From the IMG/VR virus record IMGVR_UViG_3300042882_000264, positions 1-38,482 of that record: a stretch of DNA of 38,482 bases; one strand, written 5' to 3'. Below the pieces are notes generated by a model. The model was not told the origin of the DNA. It made no database searches and worked only from the letters and a program-made list of their open reading frames with translations. The translations under genes were made by a program, and so were the position numbers. The stretch is from a virus. This document shows, one piece after another, positions 8,124 through 15,303 of this stretch (the first letter of the stretch is position 1; each line of letters begins with the position of its first letter).

Positions 8124-8746
8124 TGACGACATGGACGAGCATCTCAAACGCAGCAGTGGCCGTCGGCGGCATTCCGTCTAGCACTACCGTGACGGCATTG
8201 CGAGACAACCCCTCGGCTATTGCAGAAGCATCTTCTGGCGCACCTGTGATGGTTTCTGGTTGGCATCCGTATGATAAGGTGACGATTGGCGATGGCAAGA
8301 CTGGGTTGATCTATGATCACGCAGTGACTGGAACAGTCCCTAGTGTTGTGACGCCTGATTTCGTAGATGGCTACGAATACCGCATTTTGGCTTTGGGATT
8401 AAGGCATAACGCTGCCGGGTTTACTGATCGCAGGCTTCAAATGGAGGCATTCAAGCAAACAGATGCAGTATATCGATTGGTCAGACAGTCAGAGGAGGGA
8501 ACTAATACTCAAGACTTTGGCTATCATGCAGAATTTTATTTCCCAAGACTTGAGAGTACTTCTCATTTTGTCATGACAATGAGCTACAGGAATGGCGCAT
8601 TTAGCTCGAATATTGACGCAGATTCAGCCATGCATGACACGCCAGCACAGAAAATATTGCGCGCTCGCATATCGTTCACCGGCGACAGCATAGCTGCCGG
8701 GAAAATCTGGATGTTCCGCCGCCGCGAATATGCTTCACTGCCATAA
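8123..8746 (+). CDS. Putative tail fibre/receptor-binding protein
   Basis: A 207-residue protein whose ATG overlaps the upstream stop (TGATG). A GTG at 8114 is in frame but less likely. The N-terminus has 'TSISNAAVAVGGIPSSTTVTALRDNPSAIAEASSGAPV', a pattern common at the start of phage tail-tip proteins. From about 8380 to 8650 the DNA is AT-richer, so the C-terminal part may have been exchanged as receptor-binding regions often are. Function is inferred from position after the hub. Confidence 0.5.
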   Translation: MTTWTSISNAAVAVGGIPSSTTVTALRDNPSAIAEASSGAPVMVSGWHPYDKVTIGDGKTGLIYDHAVTGTVPSVVTPDFVDGYEYRILALGLRHNAAGFTDRRLQMEAFKQTDAVYRLVRQSEEGTNTQDFGYHAEFYFPRLESTSHFVMTMSYRNGAFSSNIDADSAMHDTPAQKILRARISFTGDSIAAGKIWMFRRREYASLP

Positions 8747-8758
8747 AGGAATAAATCA

Positions 8759-9100
8759 ATGGCAACGCCCATCACCAAAACGATCACATTCAAGCGCGGC
8801 GATACTCTTTCGTTGTCATGCCAGCGTCTGACCGCAGTTCCGGCATCGTTTAGCCTTATCGGTTACACGGTTGCGGCAATGGTGCGGAATGGCGGCTTTT
8901 CGCAATCCTTGACGGTGACAATCAGCGCACCGGCAACTGGCAGCTTCACGCTCTCGCAGACGGCAGCGAATACCGCATTGTGGCCGGTGTCTGATGAAGA
9001 CAACGACAGCATCATGTATTGCGACATACAGTTCACAAGTGGAGGCGTTGAAAGCACCGAAACATTCAAGATAGATGTGCGCGAGGACATCACGACATGA
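8759..9100 (+). CDS. Putative baseplate/tail-tip accessory protein
   Basis: A 113-residue protein behind a good 'AAAGGA' site. It contains 'ITFKRGDTLSLSC' and 'ALWPVSDEDNDSIMYCDIQF...VESTETFKIDVREDIT', a beta-rich layout seen in small proteins near phage tail tips. No catalytic motif is present. It is co-transcribed with the tail genes and overlaps the next gene by four bases (ATGA). Confidence 0.5.
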   Translation: MATPITKTITFKRGDTLSLSCQRLTAVPASFSLIGYTVAAMVRNGGFSQSLTVTISAPATGSFTLSQTAANTALWPVSDEDNDSIMYCDIQFTSGGVESTETFKIDVREDITT

Positions 9101-9306
9101 CTGTTTCGCTAATCGTCAACAATCCGGCTCAGACCATCAGTCTGGACATGAACCAAGAGCAACCTACGCAATCGCTTTCGCTTATCATTGGAAGCGGAAC
9201 GGTCAGCATTGCGCGGCAACCATTGCCTCCGACAGAGATGCTTTTATTTGGAGACAGCGGCTTGGCGATTGACTTCATGCTCAACCAATACGCAGTCAAG
9301 ATATGA
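9097..9306 (+). CDS. Small hypothetical protein
   Basis: A 69-residue protein starting with ATG overlapping the upstream TGA. It shows alternating hydrophobic and polar residues ('QSLSLIIGSGTVSIARQ'), likely beta-strands, and no known motif. The tight coupling with the previous gene suggests a tail-tip role. Confidence 0.5.
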   Translation: MTVSLIVNNPAQTISLDMNQEQPTQSLSLIIGSGTVSIARQPLPPTEMLLFGDSGLAIDFMLNQYAVKI

Positions 9307-9316
9307 ATGGTGTTCC

Positions 9317-9559
9317 ATGATTGACGATCAGACCTTCAAGGTGCTCGGGGCCATCATGCAATGGATCATCGCGCCAGTGTCCGCGTTTGTCTGGGTGATC
9401 TACCGCCAGCAACAGGCGCACGAGACTGCCATCGCCGTCCTGCAAGCGCAGACCGAAACATCGCGTACAGCGCATGATCGAGAGATTAAGGAGATTCGTG
9501 AGACAAGCCGCGCCATCATGGCGAAGCTGGACAGCATCGAAGAGGCATTACGCAAATGA
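9317..9559 (+). CDS. Small membrane protein with coiled coil, lysis cassette
   Basis: An 80-residue protein with one membrane segment (about residues 9-28, 'LGAIMQWIIAPVSAFVWVIY') followed by a long charged coiled coil (30-80). The ATG at 9317 was preferred to upstream in-frame starts, which would read through the preceding gene. Its stop overlaps the endolysin start (ATGA). Such proteins near endolysins can be holin-like or spanin-like; the sequence does not decide which. Confidence 0.6.
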   Translation: MIDDQTFKVLGAIMQWIIAPVSAFVWVIYRQQQAHETAIAVLQAQTETSRTAHDREIKEIRETSRAIMAKLDSIEEALRK

Positions 9560-9978
9560 AGCTCAACAGCGCATCCTTCGCCAAGCTAAAAGGCGTTCAT
9601 CCCGATCTGGTGCGTGTGGTCAATCGATGCGCTGGCGACTGGAAGGACGCAGACACAGGCTTCATCGTCACCTGCGGCGTTCGCACTCTTGAAGAGCAGA
9701 AAATTCTCAAGGCGAAGGGCGCATCAAAGACGTTACGGTCCCGCCACATTCCTTCGGCAAATGGTTTTTCACACGCGGTTGATCTGGCCTGCACGATCAA
9801 GGGCGCGGTGCGCTGGGATTGGCCTTTATACGATAGCCTAGCCAAGCGCATGAAGGCAGCCGCCAAGAAGGAGAAAGTTCCGCTTGAAGCAGGTGCTGAT
9901 TGGAAGACGTTCAAGGACGGCCCGCATTTTCAACTGCCGTGGAAGCAATATCCCGGCACAACAAAAGGAAGTAAGTGA
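9556..9978 (+). CDS. Endolysin, M15 family peptidase
   Basis: A 140-residue zinc peptidase of the L-alanyl-D-glutamate (VanY/M15) type that cuts peptide stems of peptidoglycan. The expected ligands are visible: His64 in 'SRHIP', Asp76 in 'SHAVDLA' and His124 in 'DGPHFQLPW', with 'RWDWPLYD' between them. Length is normal for the family. There is no signal peptide, so it needs a holin for export. The neighbours on both sides are small membrane proteins of a lysis cassette. Confidence 0.93.
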   Translation: MKLNSASFAKLKGVHPDLVRVVNRCAGDWKDADTGFIVTCGVRTLEEQKILKAKGASKTLRSRHIPSANGFSHAVDLACTIKGAVRWDWPLYDSLAKRMKAAAKKEKVPLEAGADWKTFKDGPHFQLPWKQYPGTTKGSK

Positions 9979-10139
9979 TGACAAAAGAAATGGTCTGGGG
10001 CGTTGTTCGCGCCGTTCTCGCGGCTGGTGGCGGCTATGTTGTCGGCACCGGAGTTATTGACTCTACCGCCATGAACGAGATCATCGGCGCACTGGGAGTT
10101 ATCTTCGCCGCTGGTTGGTCTATCTGGGCCAAGAAGTGA
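9978..10139 (+). CDS. Putative holin (Pam3 gp28-like)
   Basis: A 53-residue protein with two hydrophobic segments (about residues 6-24 and 32-50), starting on the last base of the endolysin stop (TGATG). The sequence 'MTKEMVWGVVRAVLAAGGGY' and 'NEIIGALGVIFAAGWSIWAKK' fits a family of small two-span phage holins. It would form the inner membrane lesion that releases the endolysin. Confidence 0.75.
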   Translation: MTKEMVWGVVRAVLAAGGGYVVGTGVIDSTAMNEIIGALGVIFAAGWSIWAKK

Positions 10140-10366
10140 ACTGGATCGAGATTGCCGCCATCGTCGTGCTGTTGATCGGCATTGGCGCTGGCGGCTTTCT
10201 CGTCGCTCAAAGGCCATCCTTTTGGTTCGGCCTTGGCGTTGTTATGTTTAAGGCATCGTTGCCTTTTCTTGCCAAACGGATGCCTCCCGAACAGGAGCAG
10301 GCGTGGCGGGATTGCATCCGCCGTGGCGGCGAGTGGGATCATCATCGGAAGCGGTGCAAGAGGTAA
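10136..10366 (+). CDS. Small membrane protein at the end of the lysis cassette
   Basis: A 76-residue protein with a GTG start overlapping the holin TGA (GTGA). It has hydrophobic segments at about residues 4-26 and 33-50 and a polar, Cys-containing tail ('WRDCIRRGGEWDHHRKRC'). Its last 119 bases overlap the convergent gene 10248-10607 on the other strand. It may aid lysis (holin partner or antiholin); the role is inferred from position. Confidence 0.6.
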   Translation: MNWIEIAAIVVLLIGIGAGGFLVAQRPSFWFGLGVVMFKASLPFLAKRMPPEQEQAWRDCIRRGGEWDHHRKRCKR

Positions 10367-10607
10367 GCCACCGCTCGATCAGCGTGGCGTAGCCCGCGAT
10401 GTCACGCCAATGGTCGGACTCGTGCGGATTACCTGACAGGATGCGGCCAATCTTGCTGGCGATCATCTCCAGCGTCTCGCGCTGCATATCGTCTAGTATT
10501 CTCCATTTCTTGCCACGCCGCATGGCGTCCTTCAGTTCCTGTGCCATCATAGACACTTGATAATAATCGCCGTGAGTCTTCTCGCGTTCGTCTATGATGT
10601 CAGTCAT
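10248..10607 (-). CDS. DUF6378-like early protein
   Basis: A 119-residue protein whose first 80 residues match a conserved phage family: 'ERE KTHGDY', 'QELKDAMR', 'MQRETLEMIASKIGRILSG' and 'HWRDIAGYATLIERW'. Biochemical role is unknown. The start has a clear 'AGGAGA' site. The last 39 residues are Pro, Thr and Arg rich and are encoded in DNA that also codes for the convergent lysis gene, so this tail may be a recent extension. It is the last gene of the leftward arm. Confidence 0.75.
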   Translation of the reverse strand: MTDIIDEREKTHGDYYQVSMMAQELKDAMRRGKKWRILDDMQRETLEMIASKIGRILSGNPHESDHWRDIAGYATLIERWLTSCTASDDDPTRRHGGCNPATPAPVREASVWQEKATMP

Positions 10608-10845
10608 TGTTGTTCTCCTGTGTCAGGGGGAGGATGAGATTATGATCCGGTGGTGTACACCAATCATCTGTACGTTCATGCGCCCCCGGCCACGCTGCCA
10701 GCCCTACGGTGAGAGCGGCGCGGGCTTGCTGTTCATAGGCAGGCCACGTTACGTCAACATCTTCAAGCGGCACGCCATCCTCTATGCAGAGGTAGCGCGC
10801 CACGGCCTCCACCACCTTATCAGGCATCTGTTCAGGCCTGATCAT
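10600..10845 (-). CDS. Small hypothetical early protein
   Basis: An 81-residue protein. The ATG at 10845 overlaps the upstream stop (TGATG) and was preferred to a TTG two codons earlier. 'VVEAVARYLCIEDGVP' and 'TWPAYEQQARAAL' follow a pattern seen in many small phage proteins of Rhizobiales. Function unknown. The end overlaps the next gene by eight bases. Confidence 0.65.
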   Translation of the reverse strand: MIRPEQMPDKVVEAVARYLCIEDGVPLEDVDVTWPAYEQQARAALTVGLAAWPGAHERTDDWCTPPDHNLILPLTQENNND

Positions 10846-11006
10846 CAGCAACTTCCATCACAAGGGCTATGGTTACAAGTTTTGCACTCCACCGGAGAAT
10901 AAGCGCACTGGCGATAAGCAACGCCGTCCACTGTATCCTCATCACAATCAGGACACTTACCATTCGGCTTCTCTTTCGGGTCCCATTCATATTGCGCGCA
11001 ACACAT
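10845..11006 (-). CDS. Small Cys-rich zinc-ribbon-like protein
   Basis: A 53-residue protein beginning 'MCCAQYEWDPKEKPNGKCPDCDED'. Cysteine pairs CPDC and CKTCNHSPC suggest one zinc-binding site or more. The ATG at 11006 overlaps the upstream TGA (TGATG); an eight-codon longer form reads into the preceding gene and is less likely. Function unknown. Confidence 0.7.
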   Translation of the reverse strand: MCCAQYEWDPKEKPNGKCPDCDEDTVDGVAYRQCAYSPVECKTCNHSPCDGSC

Positions 11007-11350
11007 CACAGTCCCTCCCCCTCTTCGCAATCAATGACCACCTTCACACAGGCGATGCGGTCATATGATGAGGCGCGATCTGATTCTTCTTTACTTGGGT
11101 ATCCTGTACACAATCTACCATTGTACACATTCAGCCACACCTCACGCTGGATGCGGGGCTTCACTTCAACGAGGTCGTTTATGGAATATCCATTGCTCCA
11201 GTGGCCTTCTTTTGACCATGCGGTTACAACCCACACGCCGTTCCTTTTAATTGCCCCGTGAACAGAATAGGTGCCACCTACATCAACCGCATAGACACGG
11301 GCTTCGCAGCCATCTGTAGTCTGATACTGCTTACCAAGTTCAATCATCAT
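11006..11350 (-). CDS. Small hypothetical early protein
   Basis: A 114-residue protein starting 'MMIELGKQYQTTDGCEARVYAVDVGGTYSVHGAI', a pattern common in phage accessory genes, with predicted beta-strands and an acidic end. Two adjacent ATGs (11350, 11347) are possible. It overlaps the upstream gene by 11 bases. No known function. Confidence 0.65.
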   Translation of the reverse strand: MMIELGKQYQTTDGCEARVYAVDVGGTYSVHGAIKRNGVWVVTAWSKEGHWSNGYSINDLVEVKPRIQREVWLNVYNGRLCTGYPSKEESDRASSYDRIACVKVVIDCEEGEGL

Positions 11351-11645
11351 CTACCTCCAACGCCTCATCAATAACATCAAGATCTCTTGCCGCGTCATCC
11401 GGCATAAGAGACAACTCGCACGACTGCACCAACACATACTTGCGCGCGACCAGCAGCGCCGCCCGCAGCCGTTCCACATCACGCCTGTATTCCTCAAGGT
11501 CTGTTGCGCTCTGTTCCACCTCGGCGATGAGGCTGGTGATGGTGTCGATGGCGCGTTCAGCGTAAAGAGTATAATCTTCCCACCAGTCGTCATCGTTTGC
11601 AATCGCCCGCGCGACAGCCTCTATCTGCTCTGGAGTGGTGGTCAT
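11340..11645 (-). CDS. Small helical hypothetical protein
   Basis: A 101-residue protein, start at 11645 chosen because the ATG overlaps the previous TGA (ATGA). Starts 'MTTTPEQIEAVARAIAND', then a coiled coil around residues 35-65 ('SLIAEVEQSATDLEEYRRDVERLRAALLVA'). Acidic C-terminus. Function unknown. Confidence 0.65.
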   Translation of the reverse strand: MTTTPEQIEAVARAIANDDDWWEDYTLYAERAIDTITSLIAEVEQSATDLEEYRRDVERLRAALLVARKYVLVQSCELSLMPDDAARDLDVIDEALEVDDD

Positions 11646-11839
11646 GTGCGTGCGTCTTTCTGTTGTTGAACAAACTCCCACTGCGCGTCACTCAGCGGTT
11701 TACCAGCAGCTTCTTTAGTCCTCACAACACACGCCATGCAGCGCACCACGAAGCGGCCAGAACGGCGTTCAAAGTATCCACCACCGACCGCGACATAATT
11801 TCGGCAATCAGCACAACATCCGGCATATTTGTTTCTCAT
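11642..11839 (-). CDS. Small Cys-containing hypothetical protein
   Basis: A 65-residue protein with CADC near residue 9 and CMAC near residue 34, a spacing compatible with a small zinc-binding fold, followed by a charged helix. Starts with ATG overlapping the upstream TGA. Function unknown. Confidence 0.6.
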   Translation of the reverse strand: MRNKYAGCCADCRNYVAVGGGYFERRSGRFVVRCMACVVRTKEAAGKPLSDAQWEFVQQQKDART

Positions 11840-12081
11840 TGCTTGTCTCCTGAGAGTGCGGCGCGGGCTTTGACCTTAAACTTCGGTTTCGCGCTCAGTC
11901 TGCGTTGCATTTCCACGAAAGTATCGGCCACGATCTCCAGACAGTTCAAGGCATTGTGTTCTTCGGAATTGTCTGCCTCTCTCATATCATCAAACAGACA
12001 TCGGCTCTTGAGGACTGAGATGTAAACCGTTGAGAGCTTGAGCATGTGAGCGAATCGGTCGTCATCCATTCCTTCACTCAT
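11836..12081 (-). CDS. Small hypothetical early protein
   Basis: An 81-residue protein beginning 'MSEGMDDDRFAHMLKLSTVY'. A longer open frame upstream reads through the preceding gene, so the ATG at 12081 is preferred. It ends 'ARAALSGDKQ', very like the ending of the next gene upstream ('ATVALSGDKHE'), which points to a shared 3' segment. Function unknown. Confidence 0.6.
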   Translation of the reverse strand: MSEGMDDDRFAHMLKLSTVYISVLKSRCLFDDMREADNSEEHNALNCLEIVADTFVEMQRRLSAKPKFKVKARAALSGDKQ

Positions 12082-12361
12082 GCTTGTCCCCTGAGAGTGC
12101 AACGGTGGCAGGATTGGACGCCATTGCCTGCGCCAGTTCCTGCTGGCTGTATGGGTGACTGCCCGGATATTCCATTCGGTAGTAGGCATTCAATTCCGCC
12201 TCGCACTCACGCAACGCCGCCTTCAGCTTCTCGTTCTCTGCGGTGAGCCGCTTGATCTCGGCCAGCATTTCCTCCGCGCTTTCACGGCTCAACTCAACCG
12301 ATGTTGCATCAGCATCCCGTTCAAGCACGCTGCGAAGTCGAATCCAGATGGGCTTGCTCAC
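12074..12361 (-). CDS. Small coiled-coil hypothetical protein
   Basis: A 95-residue protein with a GTG start overlapping the upstream TGA (GTGA). A coiled coil spans about residues 28-57 ('EEMLAEIKRLTAENEKLKAALRECEAELNAYYRME'). The C-terminus resembles that of the neighbouring 81-residue protein. Function unknown. Confidence 0.6.
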   Translation of the reverse strand: MSKPIWIRLRSVLERDADATSVELSRESAEEMLAEIKRLTAENEKLKAALRECEAELNAYYRMEYPGSHPYSQQELAQAMASNPATVALSGDKHE

Positions 12362-12522
12362 CAATCCCTCCCTGCGGCTATTGCCGCTGCTCTATGTGCC
12401 TCTGCCAACTCCTCTCGAAGCCGCCGGATTCTTCTGTCAGCATCAACCAAGTCTTGCTGCAATTTTCTCACCGTCTCGCCCAATGCGCGATTGACGGTTT
12501 CAAGATCAGGTTCTCTGGTCAT
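12358..12522 (-). CDS. Short coiled-coil protein
   Basis: A 54-residue, highly charged helical protein ('VNRALGETVRKLQQDLVDADRRIRRLREELAEAHRAA'). The ATG at 12522 follows the upstream stop (TGATG); the longer open frame overlaps the lytic transglycosylase gene and was dropped. Function unknown. Confidence 0.55.
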   Translation of the reverse strand: MTREPDLETVNRALGETVRKLQQDLVDADRRIRRLREELAEAHRAAAIAAGRDW

Positions 12523-12914
12523 CAACGCCTCCTCTTCTTTTTGCCGTACAACACAGACACGCCAACCTGGTGGCATCGTTTTGCCAACGCCGCATTGCCT
12601 CGCGCTCCGCGCCAGCACATAGCCAAGTGCTTCATGCCATAATGCGTCTGCGTAGCGCACGAAGCCCGCCGGATGTCGCCACGGTAGCCCATATCCCGCG
12701 CTGTGCCGCGAAGCACCTGCAAGGGGCCGGATGCACTGCTTCGCTTGTTGTGGTTGTGGCATCGAACACCGCTCTCGATCTTTGCCATCTTCAAGGCGAA
12801 CCCGACCGGCACGCCTTGCCGTCTTGCCTCCGATGTAACCAATCGAGTCGCATCCGAAGCATGTGCCAAGACACTTCCAGCCGTCATCGCGGCGATCAAA
12901 ACAAGATACCTCAT
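12522..12914 (-). CDS. Secreted lytic transglycosylase (SLT-like)
   Basis: A 130-residue protein with a signal peptide (about residues 1-20, 'MRYLVLIAAMTAGSVLAHAS'). The SLT core shows the catalytic Glu47 in 'KMAKIESGVRC', 'SSASGPLQVLRGTA' and 'ALAKRCHQVG'. Enzymes of this fold cut the glycan strands of peptidoglycan. It is small for the family. It lies in the early leftward arm and not with the late lysis genes, so it may act in cell wall passage, superinfection exclusion or helper lysis. The ATG at 12914 overlaps the upstream TGA. Confidence 0.82.
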   Translation of the reverse strand: MRYLVLIAAMTAGSVLAHASDATRLVTSEARRQGVPVGFALKMAKIESGVRCHNHNKRSSASGPLQVLRGTARDMGYRGDIRRASCATQTHYGMKHLAMCWRGARGNAALAKRCHQVGVSVLYGKKKRRR

Positions 12915-13126
12915 CACGGCCAGTAAACTCCTATCAGGAAGCCAAGACCGACCATGATTGGGCCGCAGATCAGCCAGTCGATCAGGGAGAGCCGAGGGGC
13001 ACAGCTCTCCCTGACCTGGGTAGACTTGGCATACCGCTGATCAGCAGCGGCCACTGAACCGGACAGCACGCCCGGATCACCATGAAGCCACTGCTCTTGT
13101 GTGGCATCGTATTCATATTTAGCCAT
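12914..13126 (-). CDS. Small membrane protein
   Basis: A 70-residue protein with a strong 'AAGGAGG' ribosome site. The N-terminal half is soluble ('YDATQEQWLHGDPG') and residues about 48-68 ('LIDWLICGPIMVGLGFLIGVY') form a membrane span. It directly precedes the secreted transglycosylase gene (TGATG), so the two may work together at the membrane. Confidence 0.65.
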   Translation of the reverse strand: MAKYEYDATQEQWLHGDPGVLSGSVAAADQRYAKSTQVRESCAPRLSLIDWLICGPIMVGLGFLIGVYWP

Positions 13127-13188
13127 GATGTTCCTCCTTGAAACTATGGCAAGCCTAGACTAGAATTCTCAATCAATCGTTAATGTAA

Positions 13189-13213
13189 GCATCCGGTTTG
13201 CTCCCCCGGATGC
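13189..13213 (-). terminator. Hairpin, possible weak terminator
   Basis: GCATCCGG and CCGGATGC form a perfect 8-bp stem with a 9-base loop in the gap between the VRR-NUC and 70-residue genes. On the minus strand it is followed by TTACATTAACG, a poor U-tract. A second hairpin (stem 13216-13222 with 13243-13249, GGGGCGG/CCGCCCC) encloses the VRR-NUC stop codon. Confidence 0.4.
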
Positions 13214-13225
13214 TAGGGGCGGTGG

Positions 13226-13597
13226 CTATCCTCCTTTAGTCGCCGCCCCGCTCATATTCAACAAAGACAGCAGCTTGTCGCTGGCATCGGTTGCGCCATA
13301 GCCAACAATAACGTGATGGCCGATGCTTTCCAAGTATGAAATCATGCCGTCTTGATCCGATGAAGTGCGCCCGCCTTTCTGGCGTTTCATCTCGATCCAG
13401 ATTCCCCATGCCGGAATAAACAAGTCTGGCACGCCAGGAACAACGCCTTCGGCCTTCAGCTTCTTTGCCGTCGAGATGTTGCGCTTGCCGCCGTTTGGTA
13501 TTGCAAAGATCAATACACGAGGCCACTTGGCGCGGAACCATTGAACGAATCCGGCTTGCTCGTCATGCTCAGAAGGGAGGGAAACCGTTGAACGCAT
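13226..13597 (-). CDS. VRR-NUC domain nuclease
   Basis: A 123-residue nuclease of the VRR-NUC (PD-(D/E)XK-like) family: 'IPNGGKRN', 'AKKLKAEGVVPGVPDLFIP', 'WIEMKRQKGGRTSSDQ' and 'HHVIVGYG' are the standard motifs, with catalytic Asp in GVPDLF and Glu/Lys in IEMK. Phage members are thought to process branched DNA. I chose the ATG at 13597, which has an 'AGAAGG' site; an upstream ATG at 13660 would add a hydrophobic extension that overlaps a small ORF in another frame. Confidence 0.85.
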   Translation of the reverse strand: MRSTVSLPSEHDEQAGFVQWFRAKWPRVLIFAIPNGGKRNISTAKKLKAEGVVPGVPDLFIPAWGIWIEMKRQKGGRTSSDQDGMISYLESIGHHVIVGYGATDASDKLLSLLNMSGAATKGG

Positions 13598-13673
13598 CGC
13601 AGCCTTCTTTCTGGACATCATCAGGTACAACGTCACGCCAATGAGTGCAATATCGAGCATCGTATAGGCTCAT
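13569..13673 (-). CDS. Very small protein, possible gene
   Basis: A 34-residue open frame between helicase and nuclease, 'MSLYDARYCTHWRDVVPDDV...' ending 'CDAFNGFPPF'. Two Cys and one His with a Pro-Pro-Phe ending look like a real small protein and not random sequence. It begins five bases after the helicase stop and overlaps the nuclease start by 29 bases. The ribosome site is weak. Confidence 0.4.
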   Translation of the reverse strand: MSLYDARYCTHWRDVVPDDVQKEGCDAFNGFPPF

Positions 13674-13677
13674 GCAA

Positions 13678-15303
13678 TCAGAACAGCGGCTCTTGAAGTT
13701 CTGCCAACTCTTCGGCGGTGAGCCGCTTTGGCTGGCTATAGTCGAGTTGTACAATGTCGTGGAACTTGTCATTCTGCTTCACCTTTATCCTGCGCGGCTT
13801 GATCCAGTGGTCGCACTCTTGCATGGCGTCTTCAGTGGTCATGGCAGACGCGCCTAGCGATGGAATCCGCTTCTGGTATCGCTCCGCAGCATAGCCTCCG
13901 TGGTCAGGGCATAGCCATTCGGACACTTTGATCAGGCCGCAATAATATGTGACGCGGATGCTGTCCGGCTTGCCTTCCTTGCGCCAGCGGGAATAGCCCA
14001 CATCATTAACGTCAACCCATTCGGCCTGTACCTGTGTGGAGATCATCGCGCCAGAATATGCCTTCGTTCCGTGATTGAACTGCGGAGGCGGGAATTCATG
14101 GCCGCACTCAATGCACACTCTAACGGCGGCATGATTGACAGTCAAACATTCCGGACATTTCTTGACCGGGGCTTGACCGTCTTCGGTGCGGCCTTTGATC
14201 TTCGGCTTGATCTTGTCGATGAAGCCGTGGCGCATCACGTTGTCGCCATAGTCCAGCACCAGGCAGTTCTCTTTCCCCGGCGCAATGCGTGTGCCGCGTC
14301 CGACAATCTGGATGTAAAGGCCAGTGCTTTCGGTGGCTCTTACAATTGCCACAAGATCGACATGCGGGACATTGAATCCGGTAGTCAGCACGTTCACATT
14401 GATCAGGCACTTGCTCTCGCCACGCCGGAACCGCTCGATCTTGTCGGTGCGTGCGCTCATGCCATCGGAACCAGTCACGACATCCGCCTCGATCCCATGC
14501 GTCTCGAACTCGGCGCGGAGCAACTCGGCGTGATTGACGCCGCAAGCGAAGACTAACCACGCTTTTCGCTCCGCACCATAGCGCACGATTTCTGCAACTG
14601 TTTCTGTTACCAATTCCGGGTCTGATGCAGCCTTGGCTAGTTCGCTCTCGATATACTCTCCGCCGCGCTTGCCGACGTTCGATAGGTCGATGGTCTTGAC
14701 GCCGCTCTTGCTAATCACCGGGGCCAGGAATCCCTGCTCCATGAGATCGGCAACCGGAATATCGTATGCAATGCCGTCGAAGATCGCGTTGTCGCCTTCG
14801 TGCAGCCAGCCACTATCGAGCCGGTAGGGCGTGGCCGTAAGACCGACCACCTTAACACCGCGATTGCATATGCGAAGGTCCGAGAGGAACTTGTTGTAGC
14901 GTGTGCCGTAGTTCTTCGGGATCAGGTGCGCCTCGTCCACGATTACCAGATCAGGCGTTGGGACCATCTGATAGGCCTTCTTGTGGATCGACTGAATGCC
15001 CGCAAATGTGATCGGCTTCCGCAGCACCTTCTTCTTGAGGCTGGCGCTATAAAAGCCGACATCTGCCTCGGGATAAAGCGCCAACAACTCACTGGCGTTT
15101 TGCTCAAGCAACTCCTTGACATGCGTCAAGATCAGAACGCGCGTGCCGGGATAACTCATCGCATCCTTGATCAGGTGCGCGATGATCAGGCTCTTGCCAG
15201 AGCCAGTCGGAGCGACGATGATCGGGTTGTCGCCCTTCTTGTCTGACCAATAATTGTATAGACCGTCAATGGCAGCGCGTTGATAGGGGCGAAGTTCAAG
15301 CAT
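13678..15303 (-). CDS. SSL2-like superfamily 2 DNA helicase
   Basis: A 541-residue helicase of the RAD25/SSL2 type. Visible motifs: 'LRPYQRAA' (Q motif, residue 4), Walker A 'APTGSGKS' (31-38), DEAH (123-126), 'TATPYR' (156), 'TTGFNVPHVD' (307) and motif VI 'QIVGRGTRIAPGK' (332-344). A zinc ribbon follows (Cys383, Cys386, Cys397, Cys400). It probably unwinds DNA in replication or recombination, and the adjacent VRR-NUC nuclease suggests a helicase-nuclease pair. The ATG overlaps the upstream transporter stop by eight bases. Confidence 0.92.
   Translation of the reverse strand: MLELRPYQRAAIDGLYNYWSDKKGDNPIIVAPTGSGKSLIIAHLIKDAMSYPGTRVLILTHVKELLEQNASELLALYPEADVGFYSASLKKKVLRKPITFAGIQSIHKKAYQMVPTPDLVIVDEAHLIPKNYGTRYNKFLSDLRICNRGVKVVGLTATPYRLDSGWLHEGDNAIFDGIAYDIPVADLMEQGFLAPVISKSGVKTIDLSNVGKRGGEYIESELAKAASDPELVTETVAEIVRYGAERKAWLVFACGVNHAELLRAEFETHGIEADVVTGSDGMSARTDKIERFRRGESKCLINVNVLTTGFNVPHVDLVAIVRATESTGLYIQIVGRGTRIAPGKENCLVLDYGDNVMRHGFIDKIKPKIKGRTEDGQAPVKKCPECLTVNHAAVRVCIECGHEFPPPQFNHGTKAYSGAMISTQVQAEWVDVNDVGYSRWRKEGKPDSIRVTYYCGLIKVSEWLCPDHGGYAAERYQKRIPSLGASAMTTEDAMQECDHWIKPRRIKVKQNDKFHDIVQLDYSQPKRLTAEELAELQEPLF

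Noticed and set aside
13226-13660. Longer start of the VRR-NUC gene at 13660
   Set aside because: The extension is hydrophobic, overlaps a small open frame and lacks a ribosome site, while the ATG at 13597 has one.
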